Shown here in pieces: positions 8,587 through 18,300 of a DNA stretch of 64,000 nucleotides. Location of the stretch: positions 248,001-312,000 of the forward strand of contig NZ_LXLV01000019.1 in the NCBI RefSeq assembly GCF_001757995.1. Direction: 5' to 3'. This DNA comes from Bacillus mycoides (lineage in GTDB: Bacteria > Bacillota > Bacilli > Bacillales > Bacillaceae_G). Numbering within the stretch: position 1 is the first letter of the stretch; the number at the start of each line of letters is the position of its first letter. Both the position numbers and the translations under genes were made by a program. The notes beneath the pieces are model-generated. The model was not told the DNA's origin. It worked only from the letters and a program-made list of their open reading frames with translations, and searched no databases.

Positions 8587-10539
8587 TCAACGTTTAAAGT
8601 TAAATTCTTCTCCATTGAGCATGAGGGTGAGTTCCTTTTTCTTTTTTCCTCTCTTATAATTTTGTCTATCATAAACTTCTGTATCGTCAGCGAAAGCGTC
8701 TAAATCCAATTTTGGGTTTAATTCTTGTACAATGTCCGTAATTTCAGGTATTTTATCTGCATAAAAATCGATTACCCTACTTTTGCCTTCTTTGTTATCA
8801 GAAATTATTTGATATGGTTTTGTTACATTGTTCGTATTTTGATATGTTTGAACCCTAATAAAACCAAGTGATGATAATAATTTTCCTAATGTTTTGCTTT
8901 GATGACTGAACATAGGGACGAAGTTCTCCTGCCTGCTTAAATATTCATCCATAAATTGTAGTACTGAAGCCCATTGAAGCTTTAAACTGTTTTTATTCAA
9001 GTCCAATATTCCATAGACGTTTTGATCGTTATTTAATTTTGATCCATAAATAAGATCCACTGTTTCAATAACTCTAATCTTTTTTTCTATCAGTAATTTT
9101 TTTAGCACATCTATAAATTGCTCAATAAGAGGAGGAAGGACAACCTTTTTTTGTTCCATTAATACTGTTATTAGTATTTCTCGAGTTTTGTTACAGTGTT
9201 CTATATACTGCTCTGGTGTAATAAACCCCATTTCCTTTCCATAAGTCATATAGAAATTAAAACCTATAATCATGTGCGTGATACTATCAAGTACTCGAGC
9301 GTGTACAGTTACATCTATTTCTTTCCTTAATTTAATAAAATCGTAATGATAATCGTCCAATAAATTGTTATTTAGCCTAGCCTCCAACCATCTTAAGTAA
9401 TTCTTTATACTTGTTTGCAAGTAAAGACCATTTTTATATTCTATAAATTTTTCTACTCGTTCTTTTTCAAAATTATTTTCAGTGGAATTGAAAATATTAT
9501 CCATTTTAACGCGTATGAGCCTTGCTGCGGTTGAATGATTCTTTTCATTCATATCTATAAACTTTTCACCAGTAAACAGTATCATCCCTTTGGGAAGCAC
9601 TTCATTATCTAAGGAATTGGACTTATCACTTAGAGAGCGAATCATCTTTTCAACCTTTGCCATCGTATTGTTTTCATCATTTTTATTTTTGGATGTACCA
9701 AAATCATCCAAGATTAATACGCAATCTTTATAATCTAAACTAGCTTTTTTCATAGTATTTCTAAATGTATCAACACGTAACATATTTGTTTTATCGAATA
9801 CTTTAGAAAACAACTCTGCTATACTTGTTTTCCCAGTTCCTGACCTACCGTAAATCCAAAGGGAAAAGTTAGGACTTAAATCTTTGGTCTTGGTTAAAGG
9901 TGTTGTAAGCAATGAAGTTAACAGGAAACATAAAAGTGAGTAAGTAAGTTTAGGGTCACATAGATCGAGCATTTCCAAAGTATGTTTGAATGCCTCTTCC
10001 TCGGAGAGATTCGGATTAGCTAACAGATCAAATCCTTGTACCGATGTTTTTGTTTGTAAATTATTTTCTAGTGTAGATGGATATGAACCGCTTGAATATA
10101 GGTATACCCATTTATTGTTATAGACGTTCCAACCAATTGAGTCGAATTCTATTGACTTATTTACTTCCTTTGAAAGGAGGTACACAAAGTCTAATATTAA
10201 TTCGAAATTTTCTTGTATTTTGGGATATACCTTGCAGAAGGGATTCCAATTTTTTATCCATTTTTTGTTGTTTAGGTCTTTCGTCAAAACCTCAATTCTC
10301 GGGAGTCTTTCTCTTCCTTTTATAATGCCTTCAAAAATATACTTATACTCTTCGTAAGCACCATTCGATTCTTTATAAATAATCTGAGTTAAAATCGGTA
10401 AAAAATTGCAAACTTTATTTTGTTTTCCATTTTTGGTAAGGAGTAAATCACCTTCTTCGTTTATTCCGTATTCATTATCAGTAAGTATTTTTTGGAAGTA
10501 AATAGGAAGTTTTAAAAGTTCTAATTGATTTTTATTCAT
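8587..10539 (-). CDS. P-loop replication ATPase (DUF927/helicase-like)
   Basis: The start is ATG 10539 with GGAG 9 bases upstream, rather than the ATG 5 codons earlier that carries this RBS. The 650-residue product has a Walker A motif, GRSGTGKT (about residue 235), and a Walker B-like CVLILDDFG (about residue 282), then a sensor-like ILFTGE segment and STAARLIRVKMD with a possible arginine finger. This layout fits DUF927-type or superfamily 3-like helicases of phages and integrative elements. The C-terminal part (VYGILDLNKNSLKLQW onward) looks like a winged-helix region. With the gene at 7165-8220 it would form a replication unit. Confidence 0.65.
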   Translation of the reverse strand: MNKNQLELLKLPIYFQKILTDNEYGINEEGDLLLTKNGKQNKVCNFLPILTQIIYKESNGAYEEYKYIFEGIIKGRERLPRIEVLTKDLNNKKWIKNWNPFCKVYPKIQENFELILDFVYLLSKEVNKSIEFDSIGWNVYNNKWVYLYSSGSYPSTLENNLQTKTSVQGFDLLANPNLSEEEAFKHTLEMLDLCDPKLTYSLLCFLLTSLLTTPLTKTKDLSPNFSLWIYGRSGTGKTSIAELFSKVFDKTNMLRVDTFRNTMKKASLDYKDCVLILDDFGTSKNKNDENNTMAKVEKMIRSLSDKSNSLDNEVLPKGMILFTGEKFIDMNEKNHSTAARLIRVKMDNIFNSTENNFEKERVEKFIEYKNGLYLQTSIKNYLRWLEARLNNNLLDDYHYDFIKLRKEIDVTVHARVLDSITHMIIGFNFYMTYGKEMGFITPEQYIEHCNKTREILITVLMEQKKVVLPPLIEQFIDVLKKLLIEKKIRVIETVDLIYGSKLNNDQNVYGILDLNKNSLKLQWASVLQFMDEYLSRQENFVPMFSHQSKTLGKLLSSLGFIRVQTYQNTNNVTKPYQIISDNKEGKSRVIDFYADKIPEITDIVQELNPKLDLDAFADDTEVYDRQNYKRGKKKKELTLMLNGEEFNFKR

Positions 10540-10569
10540 TAAATTTATCTCCATTCATAAAAAATATGT

Positions 10570-10643
10570 GAAAATATGAAGTTTTTAGACTTTATATTTC
10601 ATATTTTCATTTATTTTGTTATATAAAATATAAAACAAAATAA
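10570..10643. repeat. AT-rich inverted repeats upstream of the replication ATPase
   Basis: Two inverted repeats lie back to back: gaaaatatgaa (10570-10580) with ttcatattttc (10598-10608), and ttattttgtt (10611-10620) with aacaaaataa (10634-10643). The whole stretch is almost pure A and T. It is a reasonable candidate for an origin or for operators of the ATPase promoter; neither is proven. Confidence 0.5.
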
Positions 10644-10764
10644 AGAAGAAGGATACAACATAATAAAAAATAATTAACCATAAACAATAGAGTAATAGCA
10701 AATTAAAATATTTTAGCCGTACATTACAATGTTGGGATTTTAAGAAAGGGGGTAGGTGTAACAT

Positions 10765-11025
10765 ATGTTTTAAAATTATGATGATGTAGTTATTGTTGAA
10801 GAGAAAATAGAAATGTTAGATATAGAAAGAAACAAGGCTTACGAATTACTAGAGTATGTCCTTACTAAAGTGCAAATTCAGATAGAAGAATATAAGCAAA
10901 AAAATGAATATCTTTGGGTTAATAAACGTAGGGAAATAGTCGCTGTTTTAATTTCTTGTAAAACGAGGGAATATGGGATGGACGAAACAGACAAAATTGT
11001 TAAAACAAATAGTGTAACGTTATAG
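10765..11025 (+). pseudogene. Decayed second copy of the excisionase gene
   Basis: After aaaggggggtaggtg the frame reads ATG TTT then TAA, a nonsense codon where the intact copy at 11745 has GAG. It then gives NYDDVV and MLDIERNKAYELL, nearly the same as the intact copy, and continues directly with EYVLTKVQIQIEEY. The matching QYVLSKVNMKIEEF in the intact protein lies 22 residues further on, so the wing of the winged helix is deleted in frame. DNA after it (around 10930-10985) still resembles the intact terminator and integrase start. Confidence 0.7.
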
Positions 11026-11092
11026 TGGACGAATAAAGGCTTACAAAGGCTAGAAAAAAATTCTTTGAAAGCTGCACAATAATGAGAGTGGT

Positions 11093-11137
11093 AAAGAGAT
11101 GGTTTCTACGCTTTGTAGAAAGAACATCTCTTTTTTA
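11093..11137 (+). terminator. Intrinsic terminator before the unknown gene
   Basis: The outer arms aagagatg / catctctt enclose an inner stem tttctac / gtagaaa, followed by a run of T. It would block transcription from the decayed excisionase region and argues against a start for the next gene before 11140. Confidence 0.7.
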
Positions 11138-11174
11138 TTTGGAGCAAGTTATAGAATACGACGAGGTGATTAAT

Positions 11175-11633
11175 TTGAATACGATTGATGTTTTATATAT
11201 TAAAAATATGGTAGTTAAGCGAATAAATGTACTGTTAAAAGATGTGAAAAACAGTGATGAATTGAATAGGAAGTTATGTGATTATGTGATCGAGTTAGGA
11301 AGGGAATTTGGGTATGAAGGAGCAAGGATGAAATTAGAAAATTATGCTATGAACAAAAGTGGTTATATTGACGTGATATGGATGAATGAGTTGGGAGATA
11401 TTGAGTGGGCAATATCAATTGATGGAGGTTTGCGTAAAAGATCAATTGCTAAATTGCAAGCAGTTCATACCGAAAATAAATTATGGTTATATTATGGAAA
11501 TTCAAAAAAACTAAGAAAATTTATAGAGAAAAATGATCCGAATGGTGACATTAAGGTTATACATTTAGGTGATTTTAGAAAGAAAATAAGGAATAAATCT
11601 GCTTCCAAAAATATGTTGAATAAAGCTTTTTAA
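11175..11633 (+). CDS. Unknown protein, possible PD-(D/E)XK-like nuclease fold
   Basis: The start is TTG 11175 with gaggtg 6 bases upstream; the longer frame back to 11082 runs through a terminator. The 152-residue protein has a central GYIDVIWMN followed by IEWAISIDGGLRKRSIAKL. The order Asp, strand, then Glu-x-x-x-Ile-Asp and a Lys/Arg-rich helix resembles PD-(D/E)XK-type cores but is degenerate. It lies between the two excisionase copies as a cargo gene. The fold assignment is weak. Confidence 0.4.
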   Translation: MNTIDVLYIKNMVVKRINVLLKDVKNSDELNRKLCDYVIELGREFGYEGARMKLENYAMNKSGYIDVIWMNELGDIEWAISIDGGLRKRSIAKLQAVHTENKLWLYYGNSKKLRKFIEKNDPNGDIKVIHLGDFRKKIRNKSASKNMLNKAF

Positions 11634-11744
11634 TATCAAATAACGAAAGATAATTACATTTAATTTCCCATAAACATTTAAGTAAAGATAGATTTTCTAG
11701 ATATATATTATAAATTTGAGTGCTAAGAAAAGAGGTGATTGGCG

Positions 11745-11957
11745 GTGTTTGAGAATTATGATGATGTTGTACACGTAGAAGATTTAATGGAAATGTTAGA
11801 CATTGGGCGAAATAAAGCATACGAATTATTACAATCAGGAAAAGTTAAATCATTTAAAATTGGAAAATCGTATCGAATTCCTAAGGTGTGTATTCAACAA
11901 TATGTGCTTTCTAAAGTGAACATGAAAATAGAAGAGTTCACGGGAAATAGTTATTAA
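11745..11957 (+). CDS. xis: Excisionase-like winged-helix DNA-binding protein
   Basis: The GTG at 11745 has gaggtg 6 bases upstream. The 70-residue product (VEDLMEMLDIGRNKAYELL, then KVKSFKIGKSYRIPK) is a MerR-like winged helix of the excisionase family: helix-turn-helix followed by a wing read as the 'excisionase DNA-binding' domain. Such proteins set the direction of site-specific recombination. The integrase gene follows on the same strand, separated by a hairpin. Confidence 0.8.
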   Translation: MFENYDDVVHVEDLMEMLDIGRNKAYELLQSGKVKSFKIGKSYRIPKVCIQQYVLSKVNMKIEEFTGNSY

Positions 11958-11963
11958 TCTTTC

Positions 11964-11997
11964 AAGCAGCGATGAAATTGTCGCTGCTTTTTTAATT
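11964..11997 (+). terminator. Terminator between excisionase and integrase
   Basis: The stem aagcagcga / tcgctgctt with an 8-base loop is followed by TTTTTT. It lies directly between xis and int, so integrase expression would need readthrough or its own promoter. Confidence 0.75.
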
Positions 11998-12020
11998 GTA
12001 CATTTAGGAGAGTGAAGATA

Positions 12021-13181
12021 ATGGCAGGCAGAACAGTAAAGAAAGATCAAAATACAAAGACATGGTATTTTATTTTAACACATGGAAAAAAAGATGACGG
12101 CAAACCAAGACAATTTAAAAAGAGAGGATTTAAAACAAAACAAGACGCTCAGAAAGCGATGTTAGATTTAGAACAATCACTAACATTGGGAACATATATT
12201 CAGCCAAATAAAATTCTCTATAAAGAGTATTTGTTAGAGCGATTTTTAGAAGATAAAATGACAAAGGTAAAGAAGCAAACTCTAAATACATATAGATGGG
12301 TTGTTGAAAAACATATCATCCCAGCAATAGGAGATGTGGAACTAACAAAACTTGATCCGATGATTATACAAGGGCTATATAACAAGCTAACAAAAGAAAA
12401 AGCTTTGTCGGATGAAAATATTCAAAAGGTACATACATTAATTAATGATTCATTGAAAAAAGCTGAAAGATGGGGACTAATAGCTCGTAATCCTGCTGCT
12501 CTTGTAGATCGGCCAAAAGCAGTGAAGAAAGAATTAACGGTATGGAATGTAGAAGAGGTAAGGCAGTTCTTGAAGTATGCTAAAAAGAGTGGAAGATACT
12601 ATATAGCATTTTTACTAGCTTTAACAACAGGAATGAGACAAGGAGAAATATTGGGGCTTCGTTGGAAAGATGTAGATTTTGAAAATGGGTGTGTGCGTAT
12701 TACTCAAACGCTTAGTAGTGATGGGAAAGACTTGTTGCCTTATACAAAAACAAAATCAGGTTCACGAACAATTGATTTACCAGAAGAAACGGTTACAGCT
12801 TTAAAAAAGCATTGGCTATTTATAAGAGGAGAAAGAGAAAAAAATTGTTCTTATAAGAATTTAGATTTAGTAGTATGTACAGAATTTGGTACCCCTACTC
12901 ATAAAAGTAATATTCGCAGGGTCTTTAAATCTATTATTAAAAAAGCGGTTATCCCTAAAATTCGATTTCACGATATGAGGCATACTCATGCGACATTGTT
13001 GTTGCTACAAGGAGTAAATCCTAAGATTGTATCGGAACGGTTGGGGCATGCTGATGTAAGAATAACGCTTGATACATATAGTCATCTACTGCCGAGTATG
13101 CAGAAAGATACAGCTTTAAAATTTGGTGAAATGTTGTTTGGTGATGATGGTAAGTATCGAGTAGAAATTAATTTAGATTAA
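12021..13181 (+). CDS. int: Tyrosine recombinase (phage-type integrase)
   Basis: The ATG at 12021 is favoured by taggaga 9 bases upstream. The 386-residue protein has an N-terminal arm-binding domain (KTWYFILTHGKKDDGKPRQFKKRGFKT), a core-binding domain (about 60-160) and a catalytic domain. Catalytic residues are visible: Arg in TTGMRQGEILGLRW, HxxR in HDMRHTHATLLL, His in ERLGHADVRITLDTYSH, and the nucleophile Tyr in DTYSH. It would insert and excise the element carrying the replication module. No matching att repeats could be found by eye just downstream. Confidence 0.92.
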   Translation: MAGRTVKKDQNTKTWYFILTHGKKDDGKPRQFKKRGFKTKQDAQKAMLDLEQSLTLGTYIQPNKILYKEYLLERFLEDKMTKVKKQTLNTYRWVVEKHIIPAIGDVELTKLDPMIIQGLYNKLTKEKALSDENIQKVHTLINDSLKKAERWGLIARNPAALVDRPKAVKKELTVWNVEEVRQFLKYAKKSGRYYIAFLLALTTGMRQGEILGLRWKDVDFENGCVRITQTLSSDGKDLLPYTKTKSGSRTIDLPEETVTALKKHWLFIRGEREKNCSYKNLDLVVCTEFGTPTHKSNIRRVFKSIIKKAVIPKIRFHDMRHTHATLLLLQGVNPKIVSERLGHADVRITLDTYSHLLPSMQKDTALKFGEMLFGDDGKYRVEINLD

Positions 13182-13894
13182 ATTTATAATTTTTCTTAAA
13201 GGAAGTACCGCTTTTAGATTCATTCTCTCTCGGCATGACTCTTGTATGTTCTTATATCTATAAGAAGCTAAAGATTTTCATGGATGTGGAAGATATATTA
13301 GTTTGGGATATAGAGAATAAGGTCTCTCATAGTTATTTGAGATAAAAGTACTGCTTTTAGTATCGGATTTTTAAGGAGATTGTAGACACAACTGTTTGTG
13401 ATTTGATGTTAGTATATGACTGAACTATGGCCAATAAGTGAAATTTAAAGAAGCGTGTATCTAAACATACGGAAAAAAGAAAAATCCTTGATCTCAAGGT
13501 TTTTTCTTTTTTTGTATGCGGTGGATAGCAGTTATAATGTGACAAATCTCTACGCTAATAAGGTAACGGCATATATTTTATTTAGTATCATATGGATCTC
13601 GTAAGTTGCGAGTTAAATGAAAAACGCCTTGTTATATACCGTGATGGTATCATCTCGACTGTGGAGTTGTTAAGGCGCTAATTTTCTTAGATAGAAATGG
13701 AGCTACACTACATATCCTTTAGCGGAGAGAGGCGGTTAATCAGGGGAGGAAAGACTCTTTTTTATATGTTTTTTAGAGAATATAAGTTGTAAAGGTATAT
13801 AATTTGCTGTTTATTTGTTGGGGCTTGTGTTGCCTTACCACTTGAGTAAGAGTAAAATAAGAAATAAGTAAAGATAGGATTCGAGGTGGTCTTT
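13182..13894. other. Intergenic stretch between integrase and BREX operon
   Basis: These 713 bp hold no convincing gene. Visible items are a short near-direct repeat (gtaccgcttttag about 13206 and gtactgcttttag about 13348), a terminator at 13475-13512, and a loose hairpin (aacgcctt ... aaggcg, about 13623-13678). A TATAAT at 13798-13803 could be the -10 of the BREX promoter, but no good -35 lies at normal distance. Confidence 0.45.
13475..13512. terminator. Terminator-like hairpin upstream of BREX
   Basis: The symmetric arms aaaaagaaaaatccttg and caaggttttttcttttt flank a 4-base loop and give poly-T ends on both strands. Confidence 0.65.
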
Positions 13895-14131
13895 GTGGAG
13901 TTGAAATTGTTTTACCGTACACAGAGGGATTTAGCTACAGCGTTAAACAAATTAGTCGACGCGTATTGGCAAGAGCAAATTAAAGAGCAAGAGCTAATTG
14001 AGGGTGTTAAAAACATGCATGAAAACAACCAGGGTAAGCTTATGAAAAATAATCAATTCACGAAAGTCATTCAACAACAATGCGGAAAGAGACGATTAGT
14101 TGTAGTGGAGCGGATTTTGGAAATTGGATAG
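13895..14131 (+). CDS. TIGR04540-family small protein at the head of the BREX operon
   Basis: The GTG at 13895 (gaggtgg 5 bases upstream) gives a 78-residue protein starting VELKLFYRTQRDLATALNKLVDAYW and ending QQCGKRRLVVVERILEIG. This pattern fits the small Firmicutes family TIGR04540, often beside BREX genes. It has no enzymatic motif. It is followed 31 bp later by brxA in the same direction, so it is probably part of the operon. Its role in BREX is not established. Confidence 0.6.
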   Translation: MELKLFYRTQRDLATALNKLVDAYWQEQIKEQELIEGVKNMHENNQGKLMKNNQFTKVIQQQCGKRRLVVVERILEIG

Positions 14132-14162
14132 TTGCTTAGTTTTGTGTGAAAGGTCGGGTTGA

Positions 14163-14759
14163 ATGAGAATGAAATTAGAGTATTCTTCAAGTTTGAACGG
14201 TGCTTCTTATTTGTTATTTGAGCTAAAACAGGTGGTTAAACTGAAACGATGTGGTCTCTCAATACAAGAAATAAGAAAAAAAGTCGTAGAAGAGAACGTT
14301 TTTCAATTTACGAATAAAGGAAGAATAAATCGAGCGTTACCTTCAGTTATGAGGAGAGCAGAGGTCATTGATCATGTCTTGGCCCAACTTATGACGGAAG
14401 GCTCTATAGAAATGAGTAAAGTAATCAATTTGTATGCCATCATGAAAACGGATTTGCTCTTTTATGAATTCATGGATGAAGTGGTAAGTGAAAAACTTCA
14501 AAATAATGATTCTGTAATTGAAAAGAAAGACATCAATCTGTTCTTTACTGTCAAGTCGGAACAAAGCGAAAAAGTCGCAAATTGGAGTGACATAAATATA
14601 GAGAAGTTAAAACGATCGTACATGCAGGTGCTGTTCGAAAGTGGTATGCTGAGAGATCGACGTAGTAAAGAAGTGAACCGTCTGATCATCGATGAACAGA
14701 TAAAAGACCATCTTACATATATTGGTGATGTCAAATATGTTCGTGTTATGGGTGAATAA
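14163..14759 (+). CDS. brxA: BREX protein BrxA (DUF1819)
   Basis: This 198-residue protein matches BrxA: SSLNGASYLLFELKQVVKL near the start, NRALPSVMRRAEVIDHVLAQL in the middle, and an all-helical build ending DHLTYIGDVKYVRVMGE. BrxA is a small helical protein of the type 1 BREX core; homologues resemble RNA-binding NusB-like folds and bind DNA. It starts the conserved order brxA-brxB-brxC-pglX-pglZ-brxL. The gene lies 11 bp before brxB. Confidence 0.9.
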   Translation: MRMKLEYSSSLNGASYLLFELKQVVKLKRCGLSIQEIRKKVVEENVFQFTNKGRINRALPSVMRRAEVIDHVLAQLMTEGSIEMSKVINLYAIMKTDLLFYEFMDEVVSEKLQNNDSVIEKKDINLFFTVKSEQSEKVANWSDINIEKLKRSYMQVLFESGMLRDRRSKEVNRLIIDEQIKDHLTYIGDVKYVRVMGE

Positions 14760-14770
14760 GGGGTGACAAC

Positions 14771-15337
14771 GTGGTGAAGTTGAATGCAAGATTGGATCAA
14801 ATCATACCAAAAATACAGGAAGAGAAATTTATTGATGGGCGTGGGCTTGGCAATGAGATTAGCTTTTATGTGTTCGATTACGAACCAGAAGGTGAACTCG
14901 TCGTTCGGGATTACATCCAGCACATAAAAAAAGAGTTCAGCTATGAAGGATCAAACAGACAGATCATTGAGTTCGATTTGTATAAGATGCTCTTAGAGAT
15001 TGCGAAAGAACGAAAGATTTTTGATCGCATCTTTGACATGGAAGAAAGGCAAGGGAAGGATGCATTGTTCAGAGCGATGACGACATTTGCGAAACCTAAC
15101 ATCTTCTTGCAGAAAATCCAGGAACAGATAGGCGATCATAATGTTGTCTTCTTAACAGGAGTGGGGAAAGTGTATCCGTTTGTTCGCTCTCATAACATAT
15201 TAAACAACTTACAGGAAGTGCTCGATAAAATACCTGTCATTATGTTCTTTCCAGGTAAGTACGATGGTCAGCTCTTACAGCTGTTTGGGAAATTCAAAGA
15301 CGACAATTATTACAGAGCATTTCGCTTAGTCGATTAA
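14771..15337 (+). CDS. brxB: BREX protein BrxB (DUF1788)
   Basis: This 188-residue protein has the DUF1788 pattern: FYVFDYEPEGELVVRDYIQHI, IIEFDLYKMLLEI, and a C-terminal VVFLTGVGKVYPFVRSHNILNNL followed by VIMFFPGKYDG. A GTG start is used (GTG 14771 or 14774). BrxB is a required type 1 BREX core protein; biochemical studies of related systems link it to PglZ, but its action is not fully known. Confidence 0.9.
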   Translation: MVKLNARLDQIIPKIQEEKFIDGRGLGNEISFYVFDYEPEGELVVRDYIQHIKKEFSYEGSNRQIIEFDLYKMLLEIAKERKIFDRIFDMEERQGKDALFRAMTTFAKPNIFLQKIQEQIGDHNVVFLTGVGKVYPFVRSHNILNNLQEVLDKIPVIMFFPGKYDGQLLQLFGKFKDDNYYRAFRLVD

Positions 15338-15355
15338 AGGGATAGGGGAGTTCAG

Positions 15356-18300
15356 ATGATTATTAAAGACATTTTTCAAAAAGATATTGAACGTGATATT
15401 CGTGGTGTTATTAAAGTTGCCCAAACTGATGAATCCAACATTTATCAAGAACTGGATGAATACGTTGTTACTCGTGAACTACATAAGCATTTATCAAAAT
15501 TCTATGAGAACTATCAAAAAGGATTAAATGGTGCAACTGACAAAATGGGTGTGTGGATTTCGGGGTTCTTTGGCTCTGGTAAATCACACTTTTTAAAAAT
15601 TCTCGCGTATTTGCTGGAGAACCAGAAGGTAAAAGGCAAACCAGCGATTAATTTCTTTGCGGATAAAGTGCAGGACCCAATTGTGTTAGCTAATATGCAA
15701 CGGACAGCCGATGTGGAAACGGAAGTCATTCTCTTTAATATTGACTCTAAAGGTTCACTCGATAATAAATCAAAAGAAGATGCGATTCTGCGTGTCTTCA
15801 TGAAGGTGTTTTATGAGCATCGTGGCTATTACGGGGATATTCCAGGCGTTGCTGAGATGGAGAAGTATTTGGACAAGCAGGGTGTATATGAAGCTTTTAA
15901 AATAGAATTCCATGCTTTAGCAGGCGAGTCATGGGAAGATCGTCGTAATAGCTTCTATTTTGATGCGGACTTTGTAATTGGTGCGTTGACAAAAGTCACC
16001 GATATGACGGAAGATTCTGCACGAAACTGGTTTGAAAACGGTGTGAACAACTTTGAAATTAGCATTGAAAAGTTCGCCAAAGATGTAAAAGAATATATTG
16101 ATCAAAAAGGAAAGGATTTTCATCTTATCTTCTTGGTTGATGAGATTGGCCAGTATATTGGAGATAGCCGTAGTCTAATGCTGAACTTGCAGACGGTGGC
16201 AGAAGACCTTGGGACACATTGTCAGGGGAAAGTATGGATCATGGTCACATCGCAAGAGAGTATTGACAGCATCGTCAAAGTAAAGGGTGATGACTTCTCT
16301 CGTATTCAAGGACGTTTTGATACGAGACTATCTTTATCATCAATTTCGGTCGATGAAGTCATTAAGAAGCGGATTCTTCTGAAAAAAGACTTTGCCAACG
16401 ATAAGTTGAAAGTAATGTTCCCTGAAAAAAGTGCCATCTTGAAAAACCTCATCAGTTTCCGAGAAAGTACAGCGGATTTGCGTGGCTATGACAATGAACA
16501 GGAGTTTGCGGATGTGTATCCATTCATCCCATACCAATTTAAGTTGTTGCAGAACGTGTTTGAACAAGTAAGGAAGCACGGTTCATCTGGTAAACACTTA
16601 TCAGAAGGAGAGCGTTCTATGTTATCTGCCTTCAAAGAAGCAGGGCTTCGCTACAAGGATGCTGAAGAAGGGGCACTTATTCCGTTTCATGCTTTTTATG
16701 ACACAATTAAAGAGTTTCTCAATCCTTCGATTTCAAGGGTCATTGAAGGGGCATACGAAAACCCTGTGTTAAAAGATGATAACTTTAACATCGACTTGTT
16801 GAAAGTGTTATTTATGATCAAGTACATTAAAGAACTGCCAGCGAATATCGACAATATCGCAACGCTAATGGTGACACATATTGATGAAGATAAGCTTGAA
16901 CTAAAAGCAAAAATTAAAGAATCCCTAAGAAAACTCATTTCGCAAACGTTGATTCAAAAAAATGGCGATTACTACTTGTTCTTGACGGATGATGAGCAGG
17001 ACATTAACCGAGAGATTAAAACATTAAGCATCGAGGAAGACCTGGTCAAGCGTGAGCTAGCGACATATATTTTTCAGGATCTTTACGATGAAAAACGATT
17101 CCGTTATTCTAGTGAATATTCATTTTCTTACAATCAAAAAATGGATGAGAAAAACTATGGAAACCAGACATCAAGTATTGGGATGCAAATTCTGTCACCG
17201 CTATCTGACTATTATCAGAAGTCTGAGCAAGAACTGATGATGATGACATCAGGAAGTGGAGAAATGATCATCAAGCTTGCTGGTAATGAGTCATATGTAG
17301 AGGAAATAGAAGAAGCACTTCGAATCGAGGAATTCCGTAAGAAAAAGAATGTCACTCAGCTGCCAGAAAGCATCCAAAACATCTTGAACAACAAGCAGGC
17401 GGAAGTACGAGAACGTAGACGCCGAGTACGTGAACTGTTGGAAGAGGCAATTAAGGATGGGGCGTTCTATGTCAATGGCGACAACGTAGACATTAAAGGC
17501 CCTTCTGTTCGGGAGAAAATCAATGCAGCATTTAAGTTATTGGTCGATAATGTTTATACGAAACTCGGCTATGTAAAAGAGCATATGGAAAATGAGCGGG
17601 GTTTAATCTCGATTTTAGCTTCCAATGACGATCAAATTTCCTTTGACGACACTCTAAAAACGAATCCGAATGAACTCGCAAAAAGAGAAGTATCTGATTT
17701 TATCAGTTTGCAAGATGACCTTAAAAAGCAAGTGCGTGTCAAGATCTTATATGATCGCTTCCAGGACAAACCATATGGCTGGAAAACACTCGATATAGCG
17801 GTGTTAATTGCTCAACTGTTGAAGGAGCAACGTATCCGTATTCGTTATAACGCCGAATACTTGGAGTCAGAAGAAAATACCAATACACTTGTTACGGTCT
17901 TTACCAAAACAGCTGAAGCTGATAAAGCGATTATAGTCAAACGGGTTAAAGTAGATGAAGCTCTAATCCGCACAGCTAAACGGGTGTGTAAAGAAGTTTT
18001 TAATAAGACAGATTTAGCTGATGATGAGGATGGGTTGGTAAAAGATATTCGTACGCTCATTGACCAGCAAATAGCTGAAATTAATGCATTAAAAGCACGT
18101 TACGAAGACAGACAATACCCAGGGATGAGCTTACTGAATAAAGGATCGGAGTACTTTGAGCAGTTTCACAAAGGGCTGGATAATGCTTCTTTCTTTACGA
18201 AGCTGAAAGAGCTGGAAGATGACCTGGCCTACTGGGAAGAAGATGTAGTATATGTGAAAGGTTTCTTCAGCACAAACCAGAAGGGAATTTTTGACCAAGG

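Noticed and set aside
11082-11174. Longer start of the unknown gene at 11175
   Set aside because: The extension runs through a clear intrinsic terminator and has no RBS.
13203-13362. Near-direct repeat gtaccgcttttag / gtactgcttttag as an att pair
   Set aside because: Only 13 bases with a mismatch, 140 bp apart, both on the same side of the integrase.
13798-13803. TATAAT as a confirmed BREX promoter
   Set aside because: No -35-like hexamer at 16-18 bp; kept only as a possibility.
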